A stretch of DNA of 64,000 nucleotides, taken from positions 186,001 through 250,000 of the forward strand of contig CP007152.1 of the NCBI GenBank assembly GCA_000831005.1. The letters run 5' to 3'. The notes below the pieces were generated by a model. That model did not search any database and was not told the DNA's origin. It saw only the letters and a list, made by a program, of their open reading frames with translations. Source of the DNA: Marinobacter salarius (GTDB lineage Bacteria; Pseudomonadota; Gammaproteobacteria; Pseudomonadales; Oleiphilaceae). The position numbers and the translations under genes were made by a program. Below are positions 41,296-54,256 of this stretch, in pieces. Position 1 is the first letter of the stretch. Each line of letters starts with the position of its first letter.

Positions 41296-41739
41296 ATGAT
41301 TGGAAAAAACAGCGGATTTACCTTGATTGAGCTCATGATTGTTGTGGCGATCGTCGGAATTATTGCGGCAATTGCCATACCAAGCTACCAGGGATATGTT
41401 ATGCAGTCTCAGGTAAATCAAGCGCTTGGAGAGTTGTCGGCTTACAAAACTGCTGTAGAGGAACGCTTGTCCCAGAGCGGAGCATTGGTTAATTCTGATA
41501 TTGGTTATTCCCCCTCACCGTTAACAACGGGTACAGCCGCTATCGATATCGCTGTGCTGAATCCTGACGGTTCTGGTCACCTTGAGGTGACCATGGGGGG
41601 CAATGCGCACGGGAGTCTGACAGGTGTCGTCTTAAGGCTGGAGCGCTCCGTTACGGGGAGTTGGAGCTGTATTGTCGACACAAGTGGCGCCCCTGGATGG
41701 AGTGACCGCTATAGTCCGTCAGGCTGTGCAGTCATTTAA
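41296..41739 (+). CDS. Second type IV pilin (PilA-like)
   Basis: A 147-residue prepilin with a short leader MIGKNSG and mature start [22 protein letters not shown]-terminal pair of cysteines, C125 and C145, matches PilA in pattern (SWSC, GW-D-Y-P-GC). It ends AVI, not serine, so C-terminal serine glycosylation of the PilA type would not apply. It lies 30 bases after the ligase-like gene, so the two are probably cotranscribed. It may be a minor, alternative or ancestral paralogue of PilA. Confidence 0.92.
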   Translation: MIGKNSGFTLIELMIVVAIVGIIAAIAIPSYQGYVMQSQVNQALGELSAYKTAVEERLSQSGALVNSDIGYSPSPLTTGTAAIDIAVLNPDGSGHLEVTMGGNAHGSLTGVVLRLERSVTGSWSCIVDTSGAPGWSDRYSPSGCAVI

Positions 41740-42020
41740 GTCTTGGCCGCTTCAAACTAGCACCTGACTTCGGTGCCCCAACCAAGAAGTCTTACAGATT
41801 TGCTTTCTATTGACGTTGCTCGCAACTGCTTCTCCGTGGGTGTGAGTGACGTATAGACTTTATGCAGATCGAGAGAGTTATTATCAGCTAATACCCCTCC
41901 ACCCCAGTATTTCCCTCGAACCTTCAATGAAAGGTGCCTCCGCATTAGTTTTGATGTGTTGCGTCACTATCGCCCATAATAGCGCAAACGTAATTGACCT
42001 GACGCAGGAAGCCGACCCTC
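41740..42020. other. Gap between pilin and cysQ
   Basis: This 281-base stretch holds a small hairpin (GCACC...GGTGC, 41760-41776) just after the pilin stop, with no T-run. I see no convincing gene; a 62-codon minus-strand frame (41757-41945) has no recognisable product. Nothing else stands out. Confidence 0.5.
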
Positions 42021-42788
42021 ATGCACTACAGCTCCATCCTCCCCGATGTCCTGAAAATCGCAGACGCCGCCAGCGAAAAAGTGCTCAGCATCTACATGAC
42101 GGACTTCAAGGTCGATTTTAAGGCGGACGAGTCGCCGATTACTGCGGCAGACGTCGCCAGCCATCGGGTGATTGTGGCAGGCCTGCGGCACCTCAGCCAC
42201 GACATCCCCGTGCTTTCAGAAGAGGGTGCAGAGATCCCCTGGAGCGAGCGCAAACAGTGGCGACGCTTCTGGCTGATTGACCCGATTGATGGCACCAAGG
42301 ACTTCACCCAACGCACCGGTGAATTCACCGTTAACATCGCATTGATCGAAAACGGCGAACCCATTCTCGGGGTCGTAACCGCGCCTGCGTTGAAAGAAGC
42401 CTACTGGGGCCTGAAAGGCGAGGGCGCCTATAAGCGCGATCGCACCGGTCGCACCCGGCGGATCAGTGTGGTCGAGCCTGGTGAGGCCAAGCGCGTTGTT
42501 GCCAGCAAGAACCACCTGAACGAAGAAACCAAAGCCTTCATCAACAAGCTTGGCGCCCACGAATTGGTGCAAGCAGGCAGTTCCCTTAAGTTCTGCAAAA
42601 TCGCCGAAGGCCATGCGGACATTTACCCGAGGCTGGGGCCAACTTGCGAGTGGGATACCGGTGCAGCCCACGCTGTGCTCTCGGCCGCTGGAGGTAAGGT
42701 GGAAACGCTGGAAGGCAAGCCTTTGCAGTACGGCAAGGAAGATGTGCTCAACCCTCATTTCATTGCCGCTGGCAACTGGCACAAATGA
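42021..42788 (+). CDS. cysQ: 3'(2'),5'-bisphosphate nucleotidase CysQ
   Basis: An inositol-monophosphatase-fold phosphatase, 255 residues, that hydrolyses PAP (and PAPS) to AMP. Metal-site motifs are VLSEEGAEIPW, LIDPIDGTKDF and CEWDTGAAHAVLSAAGG. PAP is the by-product of sulfotransferases and of sulfate assimilation. Its stop overlaps the rfaH start (ATGA), placing it at the head of the polysaccharide locus, which encodes a sulfotransferase at 55.5 kb. Intact. Confidence 0.95.
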   Translation: MHYSSILPDVLKIADAASEKVLSIYMTDFKVDFKADESPITAADVASHRVIVAGLRHLSHDIPVLSEEGAEIPWSERKQWRRFWLIDPIDGTKDFTQRTGEFTVNIALIENGEPILGVVTAPALKEAYWGLKGEGAYKRDRTGRTRRISVVEPGEAKRVVASKNHLNEETKAFINKLGAHELVQAGSSLKFCKIAEGHADIYPRLGPTCEWDTGAAHAVLSAAGGKVETLEGKPLQYGKEDVLNPHFIAAGNWHK

Positions 42789-43276
42789 CCTGGTACGCCC
42801 TGCAACACAAGCCCAGTCAGGGCGACCGTGCCCTGACTCATTTGCAAAATCAGGACATCGCCTGCTTCTACCCGAAAATCACGGTGGAAAAAATCAAGGC
42901 CGGCAAGCGCACCAAAAAGCTGGAACCCCTGTTCCCCGGCTACCTGTTCGTGAACCTGGAGCAAACGGACCCCATGTGGGCCAAGCTACGCTCCACGCGC
43001 GGAATCCTGCGGATTGTCAGCTTCGCTAATAAACCGGCCGCCATTCCGGATGACGTCATCCTGCACATTAAAGACAGCCTGCATACCGTGGCGGAGCAGG
43101 GCGGCATCAAACCCGGTCAGGCCGTTGATCTGGAGGACGGGCCCTTCAAAGGCGTCAGCGCTATATTTCAGGCCTACGACGGCGAAGAGCGCGCCATCGT
43201 CTTGATCAGCTTTATGCAGAAGCAACAAACCGTCATAGTCCCTCTATCCACCCTCCACCGCAGTAAGCCGGATTAG
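42785..43276 (+). CDS. rfaH: Transcription/translation antiterminator RfaH
   Basis: A NusG paralogue of 163 residues. The NGN domain (MTWYALQHKPSQGDRALTHL, FPGYLFVNL, LRSTRGILRIVSF) is followed by the short C-terminal KOW domain (VDLEDGPFKGVSAIFQAYDG). RfaH is recruited to RNA polymerase paused at ops sites and lets it finish long surface-polysaccharide operons. Its position next to such a locus, and an ops element at 44394-44410, agree. A loss-of-NusG generality is indicated by the altered KOW loop. It is translated with cysQ. Confidence 0.9.
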   Translation: MTWYALQHKPSQGDRALTHLQNQDIACFYPKITVEKIKAGKRTKKLEPLFPGYLFVNLEQTDPMWAKLRSTRGILRIVSFANKPAAIPDDVILHIKDSLHTVAEQGGIKPGQAVDLEDGPFKGVSAIFQAYDGEERAIVLISFMQKQQTVIVPLSTLHRSKPD

Positions 43277-43389
43277 CGAAGCGTAATCCAGCAAACCATA
43301 TCCCAAGCCCAAAAGGAACTTTTGTTCACTTCTTTTCGTCCTGCAAACGGTCATAATGTCACTAACTCTTAACAAACGATGGTTATGAA

Positions 43390-44151
43390 ATGGTAGAACC
43401 CCCCCAGGGGCCTTCGCGTCCCCAATACGACGACGAAATCAGCCTGGTTGATCTGGCAACGACATTTCTTAGACGCCGGCGGGTGTTCTACGTCATTTTT
43501 TTGGTGGTCTCTCTTGTTGGTGTGGTCTACGCATTGTTCGTGCCGGAAAAATACGAATACGTCACCCTCATGAAATTGGCTGAAAAGGCGAATGGAACAT
43601 ACGTCGAAGAGCCCGCTACCATCATCGCCGAACTGGACAGCCTCTGGGTGCCGGATTTGCAGGCCACGTATCGCGCAGAAAATAGCAGGAACCAGCCTTT
43701 CAAACTAACGGCCAGTAACCCGAAGGATACCGGACTTATTAGAATCGTTTCCGAAGCCTCGCCCCCCTTGGCAGAGCTTATAGAGAAGAATCATCGGAAG
43801 CTGATCGAGCGGCTAAGCTCTGAACAAGAGCAGGCATTGTCTAGGCTGCGCAAGAGTCTTGAAAAGCAGATTGCGTCCCTGGATTCGACCATAAAAATGC
43901 TCGAAGAAGGGGAGAACACCGGCGATGCAATTGCGTCCGCTGTAGAAAAGCAGCTTGCACTGGAATCGGATCTGCAATCGTTGTCACCATTTGAGGCTCT
44001 GGTCGTTAGCAGGCAAAGCGGTGAAAATGCGGGCACGTCGAGAAGCCTGATTGTCGTGCTATCAATAATGCTAGGGTTGATGGCGGGAGTATTTATTGCG
44101 TTTCTCGCTGAGTTTATTGGCCTGGTTAGAAATCAGCTTGCTGGCGAGTGA
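43390..44151 (+). CDS. Wzz-type chain-length determinant domain protein
   Basis: A 253-residue membrane protein with an N-terminal Wzz domain (ISLVDLATTFLRRRRVFYVI, first membrane segment to about residue 50), a periplasmic coiled coil (LSRLRKSLEKQIASLDSTIKM region) and a C-terminal segment (SLIVVLSIMLGLMAGVFIAFL). It sets polymer length in Wzy-dependent pathways. Unlike Wzc it lacks a tyrosine-kinase domain. It precedes wzi, separated by a 212-base gap. There is a second Wzz-like gene at 48.5 kb. Confidence 0.88.
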   Translation: MVEPPQGPSRPQYDDEISLVDLATTFLRRRRVFYVIFLVVSLVGVVYALFVPEKYEYVTLMKLAEKANGTYVEEPATIIAELDSLWVPDLQATYRAENSRNQPFKLTASNPKDTGLIRIVSEASPPLAELIEKNHRKLIERLSSEQEQALSRLRKSLEKQIASLDSTIKMLEEGENTGDAIASAVEKQLALESDLQSLSPFEALVVSRQSGENAGTSRSLIVVLSIMLGLMAGVFIAFLAEFIGLVRNQLAGE

Positions 44152-44190
44152 TCAAATTATGAGCCTTTGACAATTCTTCACTTCAGCGCA

Positions 44191-44211
44191 CCTGACAAGG
44201 GGCATGTCAGG
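44191..44211. repeat. Inverted repeat upstream of wzi
   Basis: CCTGACA-AGGGGCA-TGTCAGG is a perfect 7-bp inverted repeat 40 bases after the wzz-like stop and about 150 bases before wzi. It could be a regulator site or the stem of a weak terminator. No T-run follows. Confidence 0.5.
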
Positions 44212-44363
44212 GGTATTGTCACTTGCGTGTCATATGAGATGCCGTAAAATCGTCACGCTTTTGACACAGAAGCTTCATCAACCGACAGGGATACAGTTGG
44301 GATTAGGTTGTTCCCTCCGTATTGTTCGTTTTTTCCTGTCATTTCTCAGAAAGTTGTCGGTAT

Positions 44364-45855
44364 ATGACCTCAAAACACTGGACCCTGGTCGGTGGGGCGG
44401 TAGCGTGCCTGATTGCCGCCACGTATTCTTCTGCGGCCTTCTCGGCACCCTGGCTGGAGCCTGGCGACAACCGTGCCCGCTTCGCCCTGCAAAAACTGGC
44501 GGACCGGGGGCACCTGAACCGCACAACCTCCACCTGGCCGGTAATGATGGGCACCGTGCACAGCGGCCTTGGCCAGGAAACCGGCAGCGATGCTCCTGCC
44601 ATCGGCGGCTCGCTGGCCTACCTGAAGTTCGAGATGGACGAGCAGGGCAAACAGAGCTGGCGCGCGGAATACGAACTGGGCGCTACCAGCGAACCGACCT
44701 TTGTGAGAGGCTTTCAGCCTGGCCCACGCGAATCAGCCGAGACCAGCCTCAATGTGCAATGGCAGGGCGAATCTTGGGCCTTCGGCATAAAACCAGGCCT
44801 GGCAGCCAACCCGGAAGACGACGATACATTTCGTCTGGATGGTTCCTATCTGGCCGCAACCGCCGGTAACTGGGTGTTTGGCGCTGGCGCCATCGACCGT
44901 TGGTGGGGGCCAGGTTGGCAAAGTAGCTTGATCCTTTCCAACAACGCCCGCCCCATGCCGGCGGTATGGCTGAACCGTAAGGACGCCGCGGAGCCGGAAA
45001 CCAGCTGGTTGAAATGGATTGGCCCCTGGCAGTTCACCACCTTCGCTGGCCAACTGGAAAGCGAGCGCGCGGTGCCGGAAGCAAGATGATCGGCATGCGC
45101 CTGACGGTAAGGCCTATCGACGGCCTGGATATTGGCTTCTCCCGCGCCATCATGTTCGGCGGCGAAGGTCGGCCGGAAGGCGCCTCCACCATCTGGAACG
45201 CCTGATCGGCCGCGACAATGGTCAACTGGAAGAGAACGACCCCGGAAACCAATTGGCTAGTATTGACGCCCGCTACGGTTTTGCCATTGGCGACCAGGCC
45301 ATGGGTGTCTATGGCCAGATGATGGGCGAAGACGAGGCCGGTGCCTTTCCGGCTCGAAAATCCTGGTTACTGGGCACGGATTGGACCACTCAGTTATTCG
45401 AGAGTGACCAGCAATGGTTTGTAGAATACGCCAACACGTTGGCCGATGACTTTCTGGGTAATGCCATGCCCAATATCACATACGACCATTCCCGTTACCG
45501 CAGTGGCTACCGGCACAAGGGCCGCAATATGGCCTCAACCTTCGACGGCGACGCGGAAACCCTGACTTTGGGCGTATTTAACTTCTTCCCCGATGGCCGT
45601 AACCTGTCCGCATCCCTGGGTTATCTGGATCTCAACAAAGACGGTGCCAATCGCACCGTCATCCCGGACGACGATATTTTCTATAATGTGCCAGAAGGCG
45701 ATCAGAAAGCTGCCATCGCCTCCGTGGGTTACGGCACACACTTTCTCAACGGCTGGCTGGACCTAACCGCCCAGGCCACCGACAAAAAAATAGAACTCCT
45801 GGGCGGCGAAAAGGACCAATGGTCTGTCGGCGCCGCCTGGCGTTACCGCTTCTAA
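44364..45855 (+). CDS. wzi: Capsule assembly protein Wzi (two frameshifts in this sequence)
   Basis: An outer-membrane beta-barrel of the Wzi family (497 residues corrected) that helps anchor capsular polysaccharide. A signal peptide (VACLIAATYSSAAFSAPW) leads to the family start WLEPGDNRARFALQKLADRG, and later DRWWGPGWQSSLILSNNARP and the barrel end GAAWRYRF. Breaks near 45084 and 45201 are each explained by one missing base (VPEAKMIGMRL and IWNALIGRDNG). Its first codons contain the ops element. The gene opens the Wza/Wzz export block. Confidence 0.9.
44394..44410 (+). promoter_or_regulatory. ops (operon polarity suppressor) element for RfaH, inside wzi
   Basis: GGGGCGGTAGCGTGCCT contains the ops core GGCGGTAG (44396-44403) and matches the longer E. 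coli JUMPstart ops form GGGGCGGTAGCGTGC over its whole length. It lies 30 bases into the wzi coding region, in codons 11-16 of the signal peptide (VGGAVACL). This should recruit RfaH, encoded 1.1 kb upstream. ops elements are normally in untranslated leaders, so being inside coding sequence is unusual. Confidence 0.88.
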
Positions 45856-45872
45856 AAAACGGATTTGACTAA

Positions 45873-48474
45873 GTGAACCTGACTAAACGACTTCTGCTGT
45901 CACTGGCGCTTGTATTGCCAGTAACCACCGCCGCTCAATCCATAAGCCAGTCCCAGATTGAACAGTTCAAGAGCATGCCACGGGCCCAGCAGGAAGCGCT
46001 GGCCCGCCAATATGGGGTGGATCTGGATTCCATTGCTGGCTCGGCGAGCCAGCAGAAGCAGCGGCCACAAAATGTAAACGTGGTAGAGCCGGTTGACGCC
46101 ATCTCCGATGAAGAAAGGGAGCGTGCCCGGCAAGAGCAGGACGACAACGAAGAAAAGGACCGCAAGAACGGCGGCCTGAAGCCTTATGGCTACGACCTGT
46201 TTGTTGGAAGCCCCACAACCTTTGCACCGGTTACAGAAATTCCTATTCCCAACGATTATACTTTGGGCCCTGGCGACGTCCTGCGGGTTCAGCTCTGGGG
46301 CAAGGAAAACCAGCAACTGGAGCTGCCCGTATCCCGGGACGGTACCATCAGCTTTCCGCAGTCAGGCCCCCAAGCCGTTGCGGGCCTGACGTTTGATCAA
46401 GCCAGGCAGCAGATTAAGAAGCGAGTCTCCGAGCAGTACATCGGTGTTCAGGCCAGCGTTTCCCTGGGTGAACTGCGCAGCATGCGAGTGTTTGTGCTGG
46501 GCGAGGCCAGAAATGCCGGTTCTTACACGGTCAGTTCCCTCTCCACCATCACCAACGCTCTCTATGTGTCTGGCGGCATTAAACGTACCGGCTCCCTGCG
46601 TAAAATTCAGCACAAGCGGGACGGCAAGCTGGTCGGCGAACTGGATCTTTACGACCTGTTGCTGGCGGGTGACACCTCTGACGACAACCGTCTGCAACCC
46701 GGCGATGTAATTTTTATCCCACCGGTGGGCGACCGAGTAGGTATAGACGGCGAAGTCTACCGCCCCGCGCTCTATGAACTGAAAAACGACACCAACCTGC
46801 AGGAGCTGGTAAACCTGGCCGGCGGCCTGACCCCTCAGGCCTATCCGCAACTGGTCCGCATCGAGCGCAATAACGACGACTTCCTGCGCATCATCGCCGA
46901 AGCTAACCTCACCACACCAAAAGGCAGACAGGCAAAGGTTAAGCCCGGTGACCGTATAGAAGTGGCCTCCATCTCCGACATCACCGGCCAATACGTGGAA
47001 GTGAAGGGCGCGGCCACCCGCCCCGGTCGTTACGCCTGGGTGCCGGGTATGCGGGTGAGCTCCGTTATTCAGTCCCTGGACAGCGACCTACTACGGGAAG
47101 CGGACAAGCGCTACGCAGCCATTGTACGTACCGACCCCGAGACTGACACCGTATCCGTCCTCAATCTGCGCCTGCGCGAAGCCCTGGATAACCCCGGTGG
47201 CGAGAACGATATTCTTCTGCAGGAAAAAGACCAGTTCCTGATTTTTGCGGATGAAGGCAAGGTAAGCGCAAAAAGCCAGGACCAGAGCGACACGATGACC
47301 AAGCGCTCTGCTTCGGATAACGGCGCAAGCACCCGTGCGAATAACCTTAGTGGCACCAACAGCGAAGAAGGCAATGAAGTGGACTATAGCCGCTTCAGCC
47401 GCGAAGCCCTGTTTGCACCGGTGCTGCAACGGCTGAAAGCCCAGGCCAAGCCAGGTGCGCCTCAACAGACCATCCAGGTGACAGGGCCGGTACGCTACCC
47501 CGGCGAATACCCGTTACCAGCCTCACGGCAGGTTTCAGATGCGATCTACGTAGCCGGTGGCCTGAAAGACTCAGCTTCCCTTTATACCGCTGAGCTGGCC
47601 CGTTTCGGAGTGGACGAAGAGGGCACGGGTGAAACCAGGATCATAAGCCTGAACCTGGAGGCGGTCATGAAAGGCCAGGCCTCCGCCGCGCTAAAAAGCC
47701 GGGACCGCCTGCTGATCAAATCCATACCGGAATTTGCGCAGGCCAAAACCATTGAACTGGATGGCGAAGTCCGCTACCCCGGCCAGTACACTATTCGCAA
47801 TGGCGAAACACTCCGCGACGTGATCGAACGCGCAGGAGGCCTCACCGATAACGCCTTCCCGGAAGGCGCCATATTCACCCGAGAAAAACTCCGCCAACTC
47901 GAAGCTCAGCGCCTGCGTGAAGCCGAAGAGCGATTGCAGGGTGACTTGGTAGGTATACAACTGGAAGGCGATGATTTTGGCGGGCAAAATGCGGAGCGCA
48001 CCCAACAGGTTCAGGACCTGCTTGAAGACGTGCAGGATTCCCGCCCCGTCGGGCGAATGGTGATCAACCTAGCAGCGGTTGTGGGCAGCGACGACTATCA
48101 GCCCATCCGCCTTCAGGATGGCGACACATTAACAGTACCAACCATCCCACAAGCCGTCAGCGTATTTGGCGAAGTCCAGTTCCCCACCAGTCACCTGCAC
48201 AGCGAAGGTTTGACCGTGGATGACTATCTGGAGCGCAGTGGCGGCCCAACCCGCCAGGCGGATGAGGAAAGAGTGTATGTGGTGAAGGCAGACGGTTCCG
48301 TAATGCTACCAGAGAAAAGTCGCTGGTTTGGCGGGCGCAGCAGCAATTGGCACCGGGGGATACCATTATCGTGCCCATTGATGTGGACAGGCTGAATCAG
48401 TTGGAGCTTTGGAGTAACGTGAGCCAGATTGTTTACCAGATGGCTCTGGGTGCAGCAGCTGTGGGGAATCTTTA

Positions 48475-48475
<1 letters not shown>
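45873..48475 (+). CDS. Long polysaccharide export protein with multiple SLBB domains (frameshifted at 3' end in this sequence)
   Basis: An 867-residue export protein of the Wza superfamily, but far longer than Wza (about 380). A signal peptide (LLLSLALVLPVTTAAQ) lacks a lipobox cysteine. The poly-export domain (YTLGPGDVLRVQLWGKENQQ, about residue 128) is followed by several SLBB domains (VFVLGEARNAGSYTVSS; IQVTGPVRYPGEYPLPAS; IELDGEVRYPGQYTI; VSVFGEVQFPTSH). This resembles OtnA/WbfF proteins of Vibrio capsule loci. Start is GTG 45873. Near 48353 one missing C changes the C-terminal frame from NWHPGDTIIVPIDV; the true TAA is at 48473-48475. The Wzz-like gene starts at once (TAATG). Confidence 0.9.
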
Positions 48476-50978
<2,503 letters not shown>

Positions 50979-50991
<13 letters not shown>

Positions 50992-52127
50992 ACCTTGCAG
51001 CGCAGCAGGCCCTTATTAAAGAAAAGATCGACGCCAATATTCAGAGGGTGCTGGCCCATGGTAAGTACATACTCGGGCCTGAAGTTCACGAACTAGAAGA
51101 GCGATTGGCAGTCTATACAGGCTCGAAGTATTGTATAACAGTTGCTAATGGTACTGATGCCCTTCAGATTGCCCAGATGGCCGTAGGTGTTGGTCATGGA
51201 GACGAGGTGATTGTGCCGGGCTTCAGTTACATCGCAACAGCCGAAACCCCTGCCGTGCTGGGTGCCAAGCCAGTGTGCGTAGACATTGACCCAAACACCT
51301 ACAACCTGAACCCAGATAAACTGGAGGCAGCGATAACGCAGCGTACCAAAGCGATAATTCCTGTATCTCTTTATGGACAATGCGCTGATTTCGACGCTAT
51401 TAATGCCGTTGCTCGAAAGCACGGTATCCCGGTTATTGAGGATGGTGCTCAGAGTTTCGGCGCCACCTATAAAGGTAAGAAGTCCTGTAATCTCAGCACT
51501 ATTGGTTGTACCAGTTTTTTTCCCAGTAAACCGCTGGGTTGTTATGGAGATGGTGGTGCCATTTTTACTAATGACGAGGAGTTGGCAATCGTGCTGCGTC
51601 AGATTGCACGCCATGGCCAGGACAGGCGCTACCATCATGTGCGTGTAGGGGTAAATAGCCGACTCGATACACTTCAGGCTGCTGTATTGCTCGCCAAATT
51701 TGATTTATTCCCGAATGAGGTTCGTGAGCGGCAAATGGTGGCTCAGCGATACACTGAACTGCTTAATGTGGGAACTCGGAGCCACTCTGACTTAAGCAGT
51801 GATAGCTCTAGTCGGGGCTCTCCAGTGCCAGCTTTGGTGGCAATTCCTGAAGTTGCACCGGGTTGCACCAGTGTTTGGGCGCAGTACACGATAGAAGTCT
51901 TGGAGCGCGATGAAGTTCAAACAGCCCTGAAAGAAGCAGGGATCCCTACGGCTGTGCACTACCCTTTACCGTTGTACCGCCAGCCCGCCTTTGCGGATTT
52001 GACAATTGAACCACACGATTACCCAAATTGTGAAGCTGCTAGCGCTCGGGTAATGAGCCTTCCAATGCATCCTAAATTGAGCGAGCGCGAGCAGATACGG
52101 GTTGCCAAGGCTCTAGGGGTTCGGTAA
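50979..52127 (+). CDS. wbpE: UDP-3-keto-GlcNAcA aminotransferase WbpE
   Basis: A DegT/DnrJ/EryC1-family PLP aminotransferase of 382 residues. It transfers the amino group from glutamate to C3 of the WbpB product. Motifs are [32 protein letters not shown] and [16 protein letters not shown]; the PLP lysine lies in [19 protein letters not shown] 50979 overlaps the 3' end of wbpD. A serine-rich insert near residue 275 ([13 protein letters not shown]) is unusual, but the fold is retained. Intact. Confidence 0.93.
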
Positions 52128-52152
52128 TTCATGTCTTTGCTTTCTTGCCTTT

Positions 52153-53618
52153 GTGTCTCCTTTGGCTACTAAAAAGCTAAAGGCTATCGTTCAGCGGATA
52201 CTGCCAAAGAGTCGCTTCGCTCGTAGCGCTAGCCTCCTCGCTGGCGGTGCTGTGGCGGGGCAGGCAATTATAGTAGCAGCTTCCCCGATCCTTACACGGC
52301 TATATAGCCTGAAGATTTCGGTGTGCTCGCCGTGTTTGCCTCTTTACTCAGTATCCTTAGTATCGTTGCTAGCCTGCGATACCAACTTGCTATTCCTCTT
52401 CCTAAGACCGACGAGGAGGCTGCAAACGTTACTGTGCTTAGTTTGGCTGTAGTGGTATGTATAGCTTCGCTTACGGCTGCTGTGGTTATTCCGTTAAGTC
52501 AAACCATCGCATCAGCTCTTAATATCCCTTTGTTGGCAGGTTATCTTTGGTTGTTGCCGCTAGGCCTTTTGCTTGTGGGCACTTACGAGGTTCTAAACTA
52601 CTGGGCCATTCGTAAAAGAGCGTTTGGTGCTATCGCTCAAACCAAATTAACTCAAAGCTTGGGAACGGTTGGCATACAGATTGGTGGGTATACTCTCGGG
52701 CCTACTGCATTGTTGATAGGTAGGGTCGTGGGACAGGCAGCAGGTTTGTACAAGCTAGGGGCCATGTTAATCAGGGATAGGAGGCGTTTCGCACAAGTTC
52801 GAGTTTCCGGAATCAAAGCGTCCCTCAAAGATTACCGGTCTTTTCCGTTGGTATCGACTTGGAGTGGGTTGTCAAGTGCAGGAGGGGCCCAGTTGCCACC
52901 CCTGTTGATTGCCATAATTATCGGGCCAGTAGCAGCAGGTTTATACGCTCTTACACATCGGGTTCTGTCATTACCTATTGGAGTTATTAGCAAATCAATG
53001 GGGGATGTTTTTTATAGTGAAGCCGTAGAAGCGAAGCTACAGGGAACGTTAGGTTCTCTCGTTGTAGATATCTATTACAAAATGGTGGCTGCTAGTCTAC
53101 CTATTGCGATGGTATTGATTATTTCAGCGCCAGAAGTGTTCAGCGTGGTGTTTGGTGAGAATTGGGTGCGGTCTGGTGAATTGGCAAGTTGGATGTCGTT
53201 TGGAGTGTTTTTTCAATTTGTTACTACGCCTCCAGGAAGAGTTTTCTTAATACTTGAGCGTCATGGCTATGCTCTTATATTCCAGTTGGCTTTTCTTCTA
53301 ACTACTGCTGCTTCCATAATTATTGGTGGTTGGTGGTTTAATGACATCATCACCATAGTGGCCATTCTCACATTTGGTAGATCGGTGGTCTACTGTTGCC
53401 GGTTTTGGAAGATTCTAGATTTAGTGGATGAAGATGCGCAGAAGTTATGGATTCCACTTGTTAAATATTTACCGTACTCGATACTATGTGCTCTTCCAGC
53501 TTTATTTGGTTTTTACATGCTAGATCCATCTGAAAATTATCTCTACATAAAAATAGTTCTTTTTGTTTTGTCAGTTCTAATGTCGGTCGTCCCGCCCTTA
53601 AAGTTGGTCCTGAAATGA
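52153..53618 (+). CDS. wzx: Polysaccharide flippase Wzx (frameshifted in this sequence)
   Basis: A MOP-superfamily lipid-linked oligosaccharide flippase of 488 residues when corrected. The N-terminal half-helices and SPILTRLYSPEDFGVLAVFA are the hallmark; roughly a dozen hydrophobic segments follow. One missing C near 52308 splits the frame: RLYSLKISVCS should read RLYSPEDFGVLAVFASLL. The start is GTG 52153 with weak ribosome signals. It likely flips the repeat unit made by the downstream glycosyltransferases. From here the DNA is clearly AT-richer than upstream. Confidence 0.88.
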
Positions 53619-53630
53619 GAGTGTGGAATT

Positions 53631-54170
53631 GTGATTAGGTTTTTTAAAAATATAATAGAAAGTGCTCTACTTATTTTGTGGCCTATATACATGAAAAGTG
53701 GGAATGAGCATTCTGCCAAGATAGTCTTGAAGCATTGGTTTCTTCAGAAAATACTTAGGATAAATGGAACAGTACCTTGGCCGGTACATCCTACCTCAAG
53801 AGTGATAAAGCCTGAAAATATCCAAAGAGGAACAAGAACGCCAGGACTTTCTCTCTCTTGCCATATTGACGGTAGAAATGGAATTATTCTAGGCCGTAAT
53901 GTATGGATTGGACCTCGAGTTTCTATAATTTCAATGAACCATGATGTAAATAATTTTCATAACTATATATCTGACGGTCCAGTTGTGATCAATAAAAATT
54001 CATGGCTAGGAGCGAACTGTACAATACTGCCCGGCGTGCACATAGGAGAGCATACTGTGGTGGCTGCTGGTGCAGTGGTTGCCAAGTCATTTCCTGAAGG
54101 TGATCAGGTTCTGGCGGGCGTGCCAGCAAGGGTAGTTAAGAAACTGGAGCCATACGGTGGCGTTAGCTGA
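53631..54170 (+). CDS. WbbJ-like hexapeptide-repeat acyltransferase
   Basis: A 179-residue left-handed beta-helix acyltransferase of the CysE/LacA/WbbJ type. Repeats such as GIILGRNVWIGPRVSII, the catalytic SMNHDVNNF histidine region, and NKNSWLGANCTILPGVHIGE with HTVVAAGAVVAKSF are clear. It probably O-acetylates a sugar of the repeat unit. Start is GTG 53631, 13 bases after the flippase stop. AT-rich. Confidence 0.88.
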   Translation: MIRFFKNIIESALLILWPIYMKSGNEHSAKIVLKHWFLQKILRINGTVPWPVHPTSRVIKPENIQRGTRTPGLSLSCHIDGRNGIILGRNVWIGPRVSIISMNHDVNNFHNYISDGPVVINKNSWLGANCTILPGVHIGEHTVVAAGAVVAKSFPEGDQVLAGVPARVVKKLEPYGGVS

Positions 54171-54256
54171 TATAAATTGGATCTAATTGATCTGCGCCTA
54201 GATCTAAGAATCTAATAGGTATTTTACAAACTGAGGTAGAAGTTTTGGATGTCAAT

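Noticed and set aside
41757..41945. 62-codon minus-strand frame after the second pilin
   Set aside because: No homology, motif or convincing ribosome site; lies in a non-coding gap.
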